Of a stretch of DNA of 64,000 bases, positions 1 to 9,190 are shown piece after piece. This DNA comes from an uncultured Cytophagales bacterium. GTDB lineage: Bacteria; Bacteroidota; Bacteroidia; Cytophagales; Cyclobacteriaceae. The stretch covers positions 332,098 to 396,097 of the forward strand of contig CAJXNP010000003.1 of NCBI GenBank assembly GCA_913057175.1, in the 5' to 3' direction. The position numbers were made by a program, and so were the translations under genes. The notes under the pieces are model-generated. The model saw nothing but the letters and a program-made list of their open reading frames with translations, did no database searches and was not told the origin of the DNA. Each line of letters starts with the position of its first letter. Position 1 is the first letter of the stretch.

Positions 1-798
1 TGCTTTTTGTAAGTAATGGCGACCTGTATCTTCCATTTTTCCCATAAAAGCAAAGGATGAAATGGCTTTTGCATTCGCTACCATGTAACTATTGATGGTT
101 GGACGTATGTTCCTGGCGGTTCTGGATCCACTAATTGACTCTTCCATTCCGTCCCGAACATCAAACTGCCAGAAAAGACCATTATCGAGCTGTTTCTCTA
201 CTTCCCATAGTCTATAATCTTCTATAAGATCTGGTAAGAGGTTAAGAACAAAGGAACTATCAAGGTCGACAAGAAACTTTTTGTGAATTGCATCCGCTAC
301 CCAGCTGCTGAATTTATGAAAATGGGGTTGAGGCTTATTGTCATTTCCTCTAAACCAAAAACGGATATACTCATTCAGGAATCGGGAATTGTGTAACCAC
401 CTTCCTTCCATAATATGATGTCCCAGCGCACAACTGATCGTATTATACGCTCCAGCATGAGAAACGGGAGTGATAAATTCTGTGAAGACATATCCTTTTG
501 GAGTTTGTTTCAGATGTTTTCTGAACGTCCACCAACGGTAGTAATATATCCTTTCTATTGTTTTATCAGGACATTCCAAAAATGGTATATTTTCAATCAA
601 CCACTGCTGGCTTTCAGCATTAGATATGGCGTTAACCACATCTTCGGCATCATTCTGATTAAATAATTTAATGTACTGAATGAACGGGTCTTTATCTATT
701 TGTGGAGGTGAATTCTCAATTCTTTTTTGACAGTTCGTCAAAATGTGTATGAACAATATGAACAGGATGTATCTTAAAGATTTGATCATTTGATTCAT
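1..798 (-). CDS. MGH1-like glycoside hydrolase, lipoprotein (partial, C-terminus beyond window)
   Basis: The minus strand is open from an ATG at 798 to the window edge (266 codons seen), so the C-terminal part is missing. The N-terminus MNQMIKSLRYILFILFIHIL followed by TNC is a lipoprotein signal with Cys23 as the likely lipidated residue. The body contains a WWTFRKHL stretch, VSHAGAYNTISCALGHH, and the segment RDGMEESISGSR followed by RNIRPTINSYM. These are typical of the (alpha/alpha)6-barrel MGH1-like/GH63-like glycosidases of Bacteroidota. Substrate cannot be read from the sequence; the neighbouring GH105 and GH78 genes suggest a rhamnose- or uronate-containing glycan. A second ATG at 789 is an alternative start. 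The family call is from remembered motifs and fairly sure; the exact GH number is not. Confidence 0.72.
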   Translation of the reverse strand, partial: MNQMIKSLRYILFILFIHILTNCQKRIENSPPQIDKDPFIQYIKLFNQNDAEDVVNAISNAESQQWLIENIPFLECPDKTIERIYYYRWWTFRKHLKQTPKGYVFTEFITPVSHAGAYNTISCALGHHIMEGRWLHNSRFLNEYIRFWFRGNDNKPQPHFHKFSSWVADAIHKKFLVDLDSSFVLNLLPDLIEDYRLWEVEKQLDNGLFWQFDVRDGMEESISGSRTARNIRPTINSYMVANAKAISSFAFMGKMEDTGRHYLQKA

Positions 799-1145
799 AA
801 AATTTGGTTTGATAATTATATAATCTTTAAGAAAATAAAGAGAGTAAATAAACCAAATTCAGGTCAAAACTTCTTGACCACAACTCCCTTCCCTATTCTT
901 GTTATAAAATTGATTTACAGATAATTATAATTTTTAATCCTTTGATTAGAATAACTTATTCCTTTTCCGACTCATTGTATTCATTTGTGAGCCAATCTAT
1001 GTGAAGTCCTTTCCAAGCATTTTAGAATAATTTCACTAGCCAATCCCTTGGAATCAATGATAAAGTCAGGATCAACAGATCATTATAGTTCTAATCATAA
1101 TACTCCAAGAAATTAAACTCACTACAGAGTAATTGTTTTTTGATT
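799..1145. other. Intergenic region between two glycosidase genes
   Basis: No open reading frame of note, RNA gene or clear hairpin was found in these 347 bases. They are AT-rich and separate two genes read in the same (minus) direction. They probably hold the promoter of the partial glycosidase, but no convincing Bacteroidota -33/-7 pair could be picked out by eye. Confidence 0.4.
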
Positions 1146-2576
1146 CTAATCAGGCCACTCGCTTTTCAGCTTAAAATGATAGGTGCTGTTACGTGCATTG
1201 ATCCTGGCTTTTTGAACTTCTATCTTATCATTTTGTAAAAGCCGGATCATTTCTGCCCCTGCGTACAAAACCGGACCATAGCCATGTGTGGCATAAATAC
1301 TTTTTCCCCGGTAATAGTAGTAGGTATTATCATGCGCAAATGTGGTCCCTTCGCATGTACCGTCTACAGCTCCACTTTCCATTATGCGGGTCTCGATGGC
1401 ATTCCATCCGGTAATTGCTACAGGGCCATATACATGATTTATCCATCCTTCGTTGATGCCTTTCGCAACAGCAAATGTGAACATAGCCGTACAGGATGTT
1501 TCTGTATAAGTATCAGTTTTGTCTAACATATTATGCCAAAAACCTGTTCCGTCTTGAATCCCTGCAAGACTACGTATCATGGATCTGTATAAATGTAAGA
1601 TCTTGTCACGCCCTTGGTATTCTTCAGGCAAAACATCTAAAAGCTCAGCCATGGCCATCAGCGTCCAGCCGTTCGCACGACCCCAGTAAAAGCGTGGGTC
1701 ATAATCGCCTGAAGTGACGCTCCACCCATGATCAAAAAGTTCTTTTTCAGCAATGTAAAGCCTTTCAGCCATTTGAAGAATCTGTTTGACAGCATCATCA
1801 AAGTACTTGTTGTCGCCCGTGAGAACTCCCATATTCGCAAGAAACGGCACACTCATATAGAGGTCATCTGCCCAGATGGATTGATATTGAGGGCGGTGGC
1901 GCGCCAAAGTTCCGTCATCCAGTCGAAACTGTTTATTGGAAATATAATCTGCAGTTATGTCTATTAACTCCAGATAATCGTCATTTTTATCTTTCAGATA
2001 GGTTTTGATCATGGCAGCTCCAATTGATCCGCAGTCATCCAACGCATGAAAGTTGGGTGTCCTATTCCACCCATTTTTTGCTTCGTCACCGAATTTTTCT
2101 TTGTTTTTTATGAAGTAAGGTAGTGTTTCAATCACCAAATCATAAAAACGCGTATTGTTGGCAAAAAAGGCCGGGTCATCGATAACATCATCAATGTATT
2201 CAAACGCTGAAAGAACGACCCCATTGGTATAAGTCCATTCACTCGCGAAACCTTCTTCTACTACAGCATTTTTGTTTGGTTCTGTAAAGTCAGTAATTTC
2301 TTTTCCAGTTTCACTGTCAATGATCTTTAACGAACTGGTTGACTCGTAATACTGTCTTACCTTGTTCAATGCTTCCGTAATTCCTTCAACCGATGGGTAT
2401 TCATAAGGAACAGGATATACCGGAATCCTTTCTGGCGCATTTTCCTGAGCAATAGACGTGAAATAAAATAAAATGATAAAAATCAGTGTTAAAGCAGGTC
2501 TAACTATGGATTTAAGTTCAAGGTCCTTTCCTCCATAAGTTTGAATTTGATGATTCTCTTTCATGATGTTTTCCAA
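1146..2576 (-). CDS. GH105 unsaturated rhamnogalacturonyl/glucuronyl hydrolase, secreted
   Basis: A 476-residue member of the GH88/GH105 group, which removes the 4,5-unsaturated uronic acid left by polysaccharide lyases through hydration of the double bond. Family marks are WTYTNGV near residue 115, WADDLYMSVPF near 235 (the Asp pair holds the general acid/base in YteR/YesR), WGRANGWTLMAMAELL near 298, and a C-terminal GPVLYAGAEMIRLL. A hydrophobic segment at about 27-43 ending SIAQ looks like a signal peptide, preceded by an unusually long polar N-terminus; the true start may be internal. Length fits GH105 plus signal. It lies between a partial MGH1-like glycosidase and, divergently, the NCS1/GH78 genes. 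No polysaccharide lyase is in the window, so rhamnogalacturonan versus ulvan or another uronate glycan cannot be decided. Confidence 0.88.
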   Translation of the reverse strand: MENIMKENHQIQTYGGKDLELKSIVRPALTLIFIILFYFTSIAQENAPERIPVYPVPYEYPSVEGITEALNKVRQYYESTSSLKIIDSETGKEITDFTEPNKNAVVEEGFASEWTYTNGVVLSAFEYIDDVIDDPAFFANNTRFYDLVIETLPYFIKNKEKFGDEAKNGWNRTPNFHALDDCGSIGAAMIKTYLKDKNDDYLELIDITADYISNKQFRLDDGTLARHRPQYQSIWADDLYMSVPFLANMGVLTGDNKYFDDAVKQILQMAERLYIAEKELFDHGWSVTSGDYDPRFYWGRANGWTLMAMAELLDVLPEEYQGRDKILHLYRSMIRSLAGIQDGTGFWHNMLDKTDTYTETSCTAMFTFAVAKGINEGWINHVYGPVAITGWNAIETRIMESGAVDGTCEGTTFAHDNTYYYYRGKSIYATHGYGPVLYAGAEMIRLLQNDKIEVQKARINARNSTYHFKLKSEWPD

Positions 2577-2764
2577 TAAATGTTATTGTATTTTTCCTAA
2601 TACTTTCGTAATGTTTAAATAGATATTTTTAATATTTTCTTTTTATATATAAAAACAAAACTAAACATAATTTTATGAAAAAATATATTAATATTAAGTT
2701 TAGGGAATTTTTCTATTGGTTTATGAAGAATCAACATGATATACTTATAAATTAGAAAATTTTA

Positions 2765-2808
2765 TAGTTGATTTTTCTAAATACATATAATCCATTAGTT
2801 GATTTTTC
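2765..2808. promoter_or_regulatory. Direct repeat upstream of the NCS1/GH78 operon
   Basis: The 13-mer TAGTTGATTTTTC occurs at 2765-2777 and again at 2796-2808, exactly 31 bases apart (about three helical turns), in the 278-base gap between the divergent GH105 and NCS1 genes. Two sites on one face of the helix would suit a dimeric activator or repressor. The function is inferred; AT-rich DNA makes chance repeats likelier. Confidence 0.35.
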
Positions 2809-2854
2809 AAGCTCAAAAAATGTTTCATTATTAAGGGTGAAATTGCAATAACAA

Positions 2855-4327
2855 ATGAATCAAGTCAGTGCAGCATCCCCAACCCTTGTCGAACGGCTGG
2901 ATGCCCTTTACGAATATGACCGGGAGCCGGTGGCGGAAAATAAGCTACATGGATGGAAAACCTTTATCGCCATGTTTGCCGGTGAACATGTCGCCGGAAC
3001 GGAATTTGTTCTTGGTCCTTTGATGGTGATGCATGGCGTATCCGCATTTGACTTTTTCGTTGGGTTGTTGATTGGCAACACGCTGGCAGTATTGAGCTGG
3101 GCTTTTATGTGTGCTCCCATAGCTGTAAAAACCCGCTTAACCATCTATTGGCAACTTCGCAAAGTATGTGGGCCCTATCTGACTGTCGCATATAGCGCTT
3201 TTTATGCCATTATCCTTTGTCTGTTGGCCGGAGCCATGGTCAGTGTGGCTGTCACCGCTATTTCCATACCCCTGGACATTCCTAATCCTGATTATCATGC
3301 AGGCGATTTGGTACCCACCATCCCCTGGATGTTGTTGGCATTAGTTGTAGGTACTGTTATCGCTGCATTGGCTGTTTTGGGATTTGAAAAAATAGCACAC
3401 TTCTCCAAAATATGTGCTCCCTGGATGGTACTGGTGTTTTTTGCTGCAGGGCTAGCGGTATTACAAGACCTTGGAACAAGTGGGTTTGGCGATTTTTGGA
3501 GAGTTGCCAATGAAAAGATTTTTACCGGTGTTCCGGTCGGGGATAATTCTAAATACACCATCTGGCATGTAATCGGATTCGCCTGGCTGTGCAACGCCAC
3601 CCAACATATCGGTATGTCCGATATCACCATTTTCAGGTATGCAAAGGGTTGGAAGCAGGGGTTTGCCTCTGCATTTGGGATGTTTCTTGGCCACTATATG
3701 GCCTGGATTGCTTCCGGAATTCTTTGCGCAGCCTTTTTAGCAGAAGGATTTACAAATCCTCAACCGGGAAATATAGCATACTTCGGAGCCGGAATTGCGG
3801 GTTTGATTAGCGTAGTCATTGCAGGATGGACGACGGCCAACCCAACCTTATACAGGGCGGGGCTGGCCATTCAAGTAGCAACCCCCAATTGGAAAAGGTG
3901 GAAAGTAACTTTTGTTGCCGGTGCTTTTATGATAATTACTGCTTGTATACCGGCTGTAAACACCTACCTGGATAGAATAATAGGGTATTACGGCTTGTTC
4001 TTTATGCCTTTAGGTGCATTTATTTTCGTTGATATCTGGCTATTTCCAAAGCTTGGATTGGAAGCCTATTATGCTGATAAAAAAGGATTGCTACTAAGCT
4101 GGTCTGCGATGTTATCCTGGATCATTTCATTTGGTATCATTTTATTCTTTTACGGCAAAGACCATTATCCCTGGTTATCTGAAATATTAGGAAACCAACC
4201 CAGCTGGTTGGCTGTCATAAAAGCCGATTTGTTGTTCATGGTAGCTCCCGAGTGGGTATTATGTGTGATCCTGTATATTGGGTTCAGCAAGATTCAACAG
4301 GCAAATCAATCAAATAATAAAACCTAA
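2855..4327 (+). CDS. NCS1-family cytosine/purine/hydantoin-type permease
   Basis: A 490-residue integral membrane protein with about 12 hydrophobic segments and the layout of nucleobase:cation symporter-1 (CodB-like) proteins: a hydrophilic N-terminus, then EHVAGTEFVLGPLMVMHGVS in the first segment, and a TLYRAGLAI stretch in the second half. NCS1 proteins import nucleobases, hydantoins, allantoin or thiamine by Na+ or H+ symport. Here the gene starts a likely operon with a 63-residue membrane protein (8-base gap) and a cytoplasmic GH78 rhamnosidase, so the cargo may be a rhamnosylated compound. That is inference from context only. The family call is fairly secure, the substrate is unknown. 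Confidence 0.8.
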   Translation: MNQVSAASPTLVERLDALYEYDREPVAENKLHGWKTFIAMFAGEHVAGTEFVLGPLMVMHGVSAFDFFVGLLIGNTLAVLSWAFMCAPIAVKTRLTIYWQLRKVCGPYLTVAYSAFYAIILCLLAGAMVSVAVTAISIPLDIPNPDYHAGDLVPTIPWMLLALVVGTVIAALAVLGFEKIAHFSKICAPWMVLVFFAAGLAVLQDLGTSGFGDFWRVANEKIFTGVPVGDNSKYTIWHVIGFAWLCNATQHIGMSDITIFRYAKGWKQGFASAFGMFLGHYMAWIASGILCAAFLAEGFTNPQPGNIAYFGAGIAGLISVVIAGWTTANPTLYRAGLAIQVATPNWKRWKVTFVAGAFMIITACIPAVNTYLDRIIGYYGLFFMPLGAFIFVDIWLFPKLGLEAYYADKKGLLLSWSAMLSWIISFGIILFFYGKDHYPWLSEILGNQPSWLAVIKADLLFMVAPEWVLCVILYIGFSKIQQANQSNNKT

Positions 4328-4334
4328 ATCGATT

Positions 4335-4526
4335 ATGAAATTAATTCTAAAGATCATATCTCTGACAGGGCTACTATTAACCGTAGTTCCATCTTTTCTG
4401 GTATTTTATGAAGTAATTGACAAACAAACACATTTTAATTATATGATAGCGGGCGTATTACTATGGTTTGCAACAGCTCCTTTTTGGATGAGAGGCACAT
4501 CGCTTGATGACGTGGAAGAAAAGTAA
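4335..4526 (+). CDS. Small two-helix membrane protein next to the NCS1 transporter
   Basis: A 63-residue protein starting at ATG 4335 (MKLILKIISLTGLLLTVVPS). It has two hydrophobic stretches at about 5-27 and 35-52 and an acidic tail (LDDVEEK). The reading frame is open farther upstream inside the transporter gene, but the ATG 8 bases after the transporter stop is the sensible start. It sits tightly between the transporter and the rhamnosidase, so it may be a transporter accessory subunit. No family was recognised. Confidence 0.65.
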   Translation: MKLILKIISLTGLLLTVVPSFLVFYEVIDKQTHFNYMIAGVLLWFATAPFWMRGTSLDDVEEK

Positions 4527-4536
4527 AAGGATTTTT

Positions 4537-7212
4537 ATGGAAGTTTTCGACCTTAGAACGGAATACAAACACAACCCTATAGGTATTGGCACAACAAGCC
4601 CAAGGTTAAGCTGGAAATTAAAGTCAAAAGATAAGAATACAAAACAGGCGGCTTATCAAATTTTGGTTGCCAAACCTAATACGGAATTATCGTCTGAAGA
4701 AAACTTTGTCTGGAATACCGGTAAAGTGGTTTCTGATCAATCCGTACATATTCCCTATGAAGGGCCAAAGCTACGGTCGGGACAAAGGTTGTACTGGAAG
4801 ATCAAAGTTTGGGACAATTATGGAAATGTAGCTGAATCCGAAAAGCAGGCGTTTTGGGAAATGGGAATGCTAAATCCTGAAGAATGGGAGGCAGAATGGA
4901 TTACCTTGCCTTGGTCTGAAAACCCAAATGCATCATCTCCTTGCCCTTATTTCAGAAATGTGTTTTATGCCTATGAGCCAATTATTGAGGCTAGGATTTA
5001 TGTATCCGCCTTAGGACTCTACGAGCTGGAACTGAATGGTGAGAGAGTGGGTGATGAGTTATTTACACCCGGCTGGACAAACTATCATAAAAGGCTCCAA
5101 TACCAGGTTTATGATGTAACGAAAAATATAAAATTAGGAAAAAATGTTATTGGAGCAATCGTGGGTGATGGATGGTATAGAGGTCACTTTGGTTGGTGGG
5201 AAAATAACCGGAATAATTATGGTGAAAGACTTGCATTATTGGTGCAATTGAAGCTGGTCTTTCGAGATGGATCGAAAATATTAATCAATTCTGACGACAC
5301 ATGGAAATCTAATACAGGCCCCCTCTTAAAATCTGACATATATAATGGCGAAACCTATGACGCCCGACTTGAGATGGAAGGTTGGTCAACTTCTTCATTT
5401 GACGATTCTACCTGGGAAAATGTAAAAATATTAAACCATCCGAAAAATATCCTTGTCGAATCTGTTGGTGAAAAAGTAAAAAAGGTACTAAAAATTTCCC
5501 CAAAAAAATTGTTAACAACTCCAAAAGGGGAAAAAGTATTTGACTTAGGTCAAAACATGGTCGGATGGGTGAAATTAAAGGTTGCAGGGAAAGCAGGAGA
5601 CAAGGTGACGTTGAAATTTGCTGAAGTGTTGGACAGCGATGGCAATTTCTACACCGAAAATCTGCGAAATATCGAATGTTCGGATCAATACATTTTAAAA
5701 GGATATGGTGAAGAAACTTATGAGCCCCGTTTTACCTTCCATGGCTTTAGGTATGTCATGATACAAGGCTACCCTGCAGATTTAACACTTAATAGTATCA
5801 AAGGAGTTGTCATTCACTCTGATATGGATCAAACCGGTAAGTTCCGCTGCTCTGACCCATTAATTAACCAACTGCAAAACAACATAGAATGGGGACAACG
5901 GGGAAACTTTCTGGATGTTCCAACGGACTGTCCGCAAAGAGATGAGCGTTTGGGTTGGACTGGAGATGCACAGGTTTTTGCACCAACAGCCAGCTTCAAC
6001 TTCCAAACTGCATCTTTTTTTACCAAATGGTTAAAGGATCTGGAATCTGAGCAACGGGAAGATGGAAGTGTACCCTGGGTAGTTCCCAATATTATTAAAG
6101 ATGGTGGTGGTACCGGTTGGTCCGATGGCTTTGGGGCAACAGGATGGGCCGATGCAGCAGTAATCATACCCTGGACGTTATATCAATATTATGGAGATGT
6201 CAGGATACTAGAAGAACAGTTTTCCTCTATGAAAAACTGGATTGAGTATATGCGCAAACATGCCGGCGACTCTTTCATATTTAAATATGGGTTTCATTTT
6301 GGAGACTGGCTTTCGTTCGCGGAGTACCATTCTTACCAATATAATGCCCCTGACTATGGTTATGCCGGCGCTCATACAGATAAGGAGTTGATTGCAACAG
6401 CATACTTTTATTATTCCACATCTATTGTTGAAAAATCAGCCAGACTGATAGGTGAAAACAATTATGCCGATGAACTCCGATTGCTACTTCCCAAAATCAA
6501 ACAAGCCTGGAACAATGAATTTACTACCAATGCCGGAAGGCTTGTTTCCAATACTCAAACAGCCTTTTCCCTGGCATTGGTATTCGATCTTATTTCCGAC
6601 GAAAAAAAAGAAATGATAAGTAGGAGACTTGCTAAAGATGTCGAGCATTTTAGCCATTTAACGACAGGTTTTCTAGGTACGCCAATACTGAATTTTGCTT
6701 TGTCAGACTCCGGGAGAACGGATCTGGCATATTTACTATTAAAAAACAAAAGGTACCCCTCCTGGCTTTACCCAATTACAAAGGGCGCAACAACGATATG
6801 GGAGCGATGGGATGGAATTAAACCTGATGATACCTTTCAGACTGTTGGAATGAACAGTTTCAATCACTATGCTTACGGGGCAATAGGTGATTGGTTATAC
6901 TCCAGATTAGCTGGTATCAGGATTGATCCAGATCAACCCGGATATAAAAATATCATCTTCACCCCATCTATCTCAACAGGCATTGAATTTGTAGAAGCAG
7001 GTATCGAAACAATGTACGGCCTGGTATTTGTAAAATGGAAGATTGATGGAAACAAGGTGCGATACGACATTCAAATCCCACCGAATTGCACCGCTAAAAT
7101 TATGCTACCATCCTCGGAAAAGATTGAAATGGATGGCATGAAAATCAATAAAAGTGATCTCACCAATTTAGAAATTGGTTCTGGTAATCATACTGTTACC
7201 TGGCTAATATGA
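4537..7212 (+). CDS. GH78 alpha-L-rhamnosidase, cytoplasmic
   Basis: About 891 residues from the ATG at 4537, chosen because MEVFDLRTEYKHNPIGI is the usual start of bacterial GH78 enzymes; two upstream in-frame ATGs at 4504/4507 overlap the preceding gene. Order of parts: N-terminal beta-sandwich domains, then the (alpha/alpha)6 catalytic barrel with DCPQRDERLGWTGDAQ at about 464-479 (acidic residues of the active site in BsRhaB-type enzymes), then the catalytic Glu in GATTIWERWDG near 755, then a C-terminal beta domain. There is no signal peptide, so it should cleave imported rhamnosides in the cytoplasm. It is last in an NCS1 transporter/small membrane protein operon. Family assignment is secure; the aglycone is unknown. 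Confidence 0.93.
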   Translation: MEVFDLRTEYKHNPIGIGTTSPRLSWKLKSKDKNTKQAAYQILVAKPNTELSSEENFVWNTGKVVSDQSVHIPYEGPKLRSGQRLYWKIKVWDNYGNVAESEKQAFWEMGMLNPEEWEAEWITLPWSENPNASSPCPYFRNVFYAYEPIIEARIYVSALGLYELELNGERVGDELFTPGWTNYHKRLQYQVYDVTKNIKLGKNVIGAIVGDGWYRGHFGWWENNRNNYGERLALLVQLKLVFRDGSKILINSDDTWKSNTGPLLKSDIYNGETYDARLEMEGWSTSSFDDSTWENVKILNHPKNILVESVGEKVKKVLKISPKKLLTTPKGEKVFDLGQNMVGWVKLKVAGKAGDKVTLKFAEVLDSDGNFYTENLRNIECSDQYILKGYGEETYEPRFTFHGFRYVMIQGYPADLTLNSIKGVVIHSDMDQTGKFRCSDPLINQLQNNIEWGQRGNFLDVPTDCPQRDERLGWTGDAQVFAPTASFNFQTASFFTKWLKDLESEQREDGSVPWVVPNIIKDGGGTGWSDGFGATGWADAAVIIPWTLYQYYGDVRILEEQFSSMKNWIEYMRKHAGDSFIFKYGFHFGDWLSFAEYHSYQYNAPDYGYAGAHTDKELIATAYFYYSTSIVEKSARLIGENNYADELRLLLPKIKQAWNNEFTTNAGRLVSNTQTAFSLALVFDLISDEKKEMISRRLAKDVEHFSHLTTGFLGTPILNFALSDSGRTDLAYLLLKNKRYPSWLYPITKGATTIWERWDGIKPDDTFQTVGMNSFNHYAYGAIGDWLYSRLAGIRIDPDQPGYKNIIFTPSISTGIEFVEAGIETMYGLVFVKWKIDGNKVRYDIQIPPNCTAKIMLPSSEKIEMDGMKINKSDLTNLEIGSGNHTVTWLI

Positions 7213-7236
7213 ATAGATATAAAGCATTTGATTTTC

Positions 7237-8022
7237 TCAGGATTTTTGAGCTATAATCAGCTCAATTTCATGTTCTTCAAAAACCTTCTTATCTTTTTTA
7301 TTGATGTCCTCATCTGTAATAATATAATCTATTAGTGAGAGCGCTCCAAGGCTGGCCAATGCGCTTTTACCGATTTTGGATGAGTCAGCTACCAGGTAGG
7401 TGATATCAGCCGCATCAATCATTGCTTTCTTTACTACAATATCGCTCAAGCTGGGATAAGTCAAACCTGATTTCAATGAAATGCCAGCTGTTGCTAAAAA
7501 TAATTTCTGCACTGCCAGCCCTTTAAAAAAGTCGGCCGCTTTCTGGCCGGTCAAGGATAAGGTAGGTGGTTTAAACTCCCCACCAGTTACAATGATTTCA
7601 ATACCCGGCTCAGCACCGAGCATTAACGCAATATTTACTGCATTAGTAATAACAGTAAGATTTTTCATGCCTCTGAGCTTTTTGGCAATTTCTGTAGTCG
7701 TTGAACCCGAATCAAGAATAATTGTATCTCCACTTTCTATAAATTCCAGGCACTTTTCTGCAATCAATTCCTTCTTGTCCATGTTTTCCTGGTGCTCAAG
7801 AGAAAAACTTCTTACCTGATCTTCCACATTTTTTAGGAAAGCACCACCATGTTCCCTGACTATTAAATCATCATGCTCTAACTTTTCCAAATCTTGTCGA
7901 ATGGTCACCTCGGTAACCTTAAATAGTTTGGCAAGGTTTGTAACCTTAGCAGAGCCGTCTTCGCGTAGGAGGTCCATTATTTTCTCACGCCGCTGGTTGG
8001 CCATTAAATTTTCTAGTTTCAT
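7237..8022 (-). CDS. DeoR/GlpR-family transcriptional regulator
   Basis: A 261-residue repressor-type protein. The N-terminal winged helix (about 7-62; MANQRREKIMDLLREDGSA, then VTEVTIRQDLEKLEHDDLIV) is the DeoR signature. The C-terminal sugar-phosphate sensor domain has LDSGSTTTEIAKKL and VITNAVNIALML, as in DeoR/GlpR proteins that bind phosphorylated sugars. An internal ATG at 8004 (MANQRRE) is an equally good start. It converges on the GH78 gene with about 24 bases between stops, so it probably controls sugar use in this locus; rhamnulose phosphate would be a logical effector, by inference. A palindrome lies 15 bases upstream of the start and may be its own operator. Confidence 0.88.
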   Translation of the reverse strand: MKLENLMANQRREKIMDLLREDGSAKVTNLAKLFKVTEVTIRQDLEKLEHDDLIVREHGGAFLKNVEDQVRSFSLEHQENMDKKELIAEKCLEFIESGDTIILDSGSTTTEIAKKLRGMKNLTVITNAVNIALMLGAEPGIEIIVTGGEFKPPTLSLTGQKAADFFKGLAVQKLFLATAGISLKSGLTYPSLSDIVVKKAMIDAADITYLVADSSKIGKSALASLGALSLIDYIITDEDINKKDKKVFEEHEIELIIAQKS

Positions 8023-8036
8023 TTACTGAAGTTTAT

Positions 8037-8060
8037 AAACAAAAGTGATTCACTTTGTTT
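8037..8060. promoter_or_regulatory. Palindrome upstream of the DeoR gene, putative operator
   Basis: AAACAAAAGTGA at 8037-8048 and TCACTTTGTTT at 8050-8060 form an inverted repeat around one central base, with a perfect AGTGA/TCACT core. It lies 15-38 bases upstream of the DeoR start codon, where an autoregulatory operator would be expected. Function is inferred. Confidence 0.4.
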
Positions 8061-8457
8061 GGAACAAATCGGCTATTCATTCTATTCTCATTCACTTTAA
8101 TCCTCTTGTTGGTAAAAAATTGTGATTTTCATTCAATTAGAGTTTGAACCTTATGATTAATATTCATGATTCAAGGTTTAAAATTCAAAATAAACATTTC
8201 AATTTACAATTGTTATGATAATTTTCATTTGATTTCTTTTTTGGACTATTTGGCTTTAGATTATTACAGTAAATTATAATGAAAAGCTATTGCTTAATTC
8301 TCATATTGAGTAACAATCGTAAGATTATGGGGTCTAATAATTCCACCTTTATTGTTAACATCGTTCTTATACTGACCTTCATTATATCTATTATTGAACA
8401 GTTTTAATTTATTTCAAAATGGACTTACAATTTTTTCTAATGTATTTTAAAAGTGAA
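8061..8457. other. Intergenic region, probable left flank of the integrative element
   Basis: These 397 AT-rich bases contain no open frame, RNA gene or long repeat that could be recognised. They lie between the chromosomal DeoR gene and the last gene of the integrative module, so the left end of the element should be here or just beyond. No copy of the tRNA-Pro 3' end was found, so no attachment site could be marked. Confidence 0.35.
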
Positions 8458-9153
8458 TTAATTCCGTTTATCTTTTGACTTGCGATCAAATGATATTACG
8501 TTAAGTATCTCTCTCAACCTACTTCTTACCCTATTTCCATAAGAACCCTCCAATTCACAGGCAGAAAGATTTGTCGTAACATGGGTTATAATTTTCGAAT
8601 GGATAAACATGTCATATCGGGATAAAAGGATCTCCGCCATGACATTGGTATCATTGCCATAATATTTAATATTTGATTCTACTCCCAGATCATCGAAACA
8701 ATAGGTCTTGGGAAGAAGATCTCCTTCTTTTCTGTGGAAAGCTCCTTTGGAGTATTTGTTGATTATAGGATATCCTTCCTGGATGAATTCATAGGTGATG
8801 TCTCTACTGGATTTGATAAAAAACTGTTCTTTTGGTGAAAGAAAAAATCGCATGATGGTCATGAGACTTGTTTTGCCACAACCAACCGGGCCGGTGAGGA
8901 GAATGCCTTTATGGAGATCGATGTTTTGAGATTCGGCATTTTTGGTGTCCTGGTAGAAATAGGTTAGGAGTTTGAAAATAATCGGTAGATCCTCCTGGTA
9001 TAATTTGAATTTTGGATTGAAATTGGCTTTACCTGCTTTTTCAATAAATTCGAGGCATTGGTCGAAGGCGAATTTAGAGGTGTTGAAGGAGGTGTCGAGC
9101 TTAATTTTTGATTCTTCTAAAAAAGATTTAGGGGGAATATTATCGTTGGACAT
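8458..9153 (-). CDS. DnaC/IstB-like AAA+ ATPase (helicase loader type)
   Basis: 231 residues. Walker A is GPVGCGKTS (88-96), Walker B CFDDLG (152-157), sensor-1 region THVTTNLS (190-197), and an arginine-finger-like YGNRVRSRLREI (205-216). This is the DnaC/IstB arrangement. Such proteins load the replicative helicase or assist transposases. The gene follows a replication-initiator-like gene in the same direction with a repeat element between them, so a helicase loader for replication of the integrative element is the likelier role. No transposase is nearby, which argues against an IS21 helper. Function by analogy. Confidence 0.75.
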   Translation of the reverse strand: MSNDNIPPKSFLEESKIKLDTSFNTSKFAFDQCLEFIEKAGKANFNPKFKLYQEDLPIIFKLLTYFYQDTKNAESQNIDLHKGILLTGPVGCGKTSLMTIMRFFLSPKEQFFIKSSRDITYEFIQEGYPIINKYSKGAFHRKEGDLLPKTYCFDDLGVESNIKYYGNDTNVMAEILLSRYDMFIHSKIITHVTTNLSACELEGSYGNRVRSRLREILNVISFDRKSKDKRN

Positions 9154-9190
9154 TAGAATTTCATTTAAAAAGTGTGATTAGTATTTCTAT

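Noticed and set aside
415..666. 83-codon plus-strand open frame at the left edge
   Set aside because: It overlaps the minus-strand glycosidase, which has clear family motifs throughout.
8458..9153. IS21-type transposition helper (IstB)
   Set aside because: There is no IstA transposase or IS ends nearby, and the neighbour is a replication-initiator-like gene.
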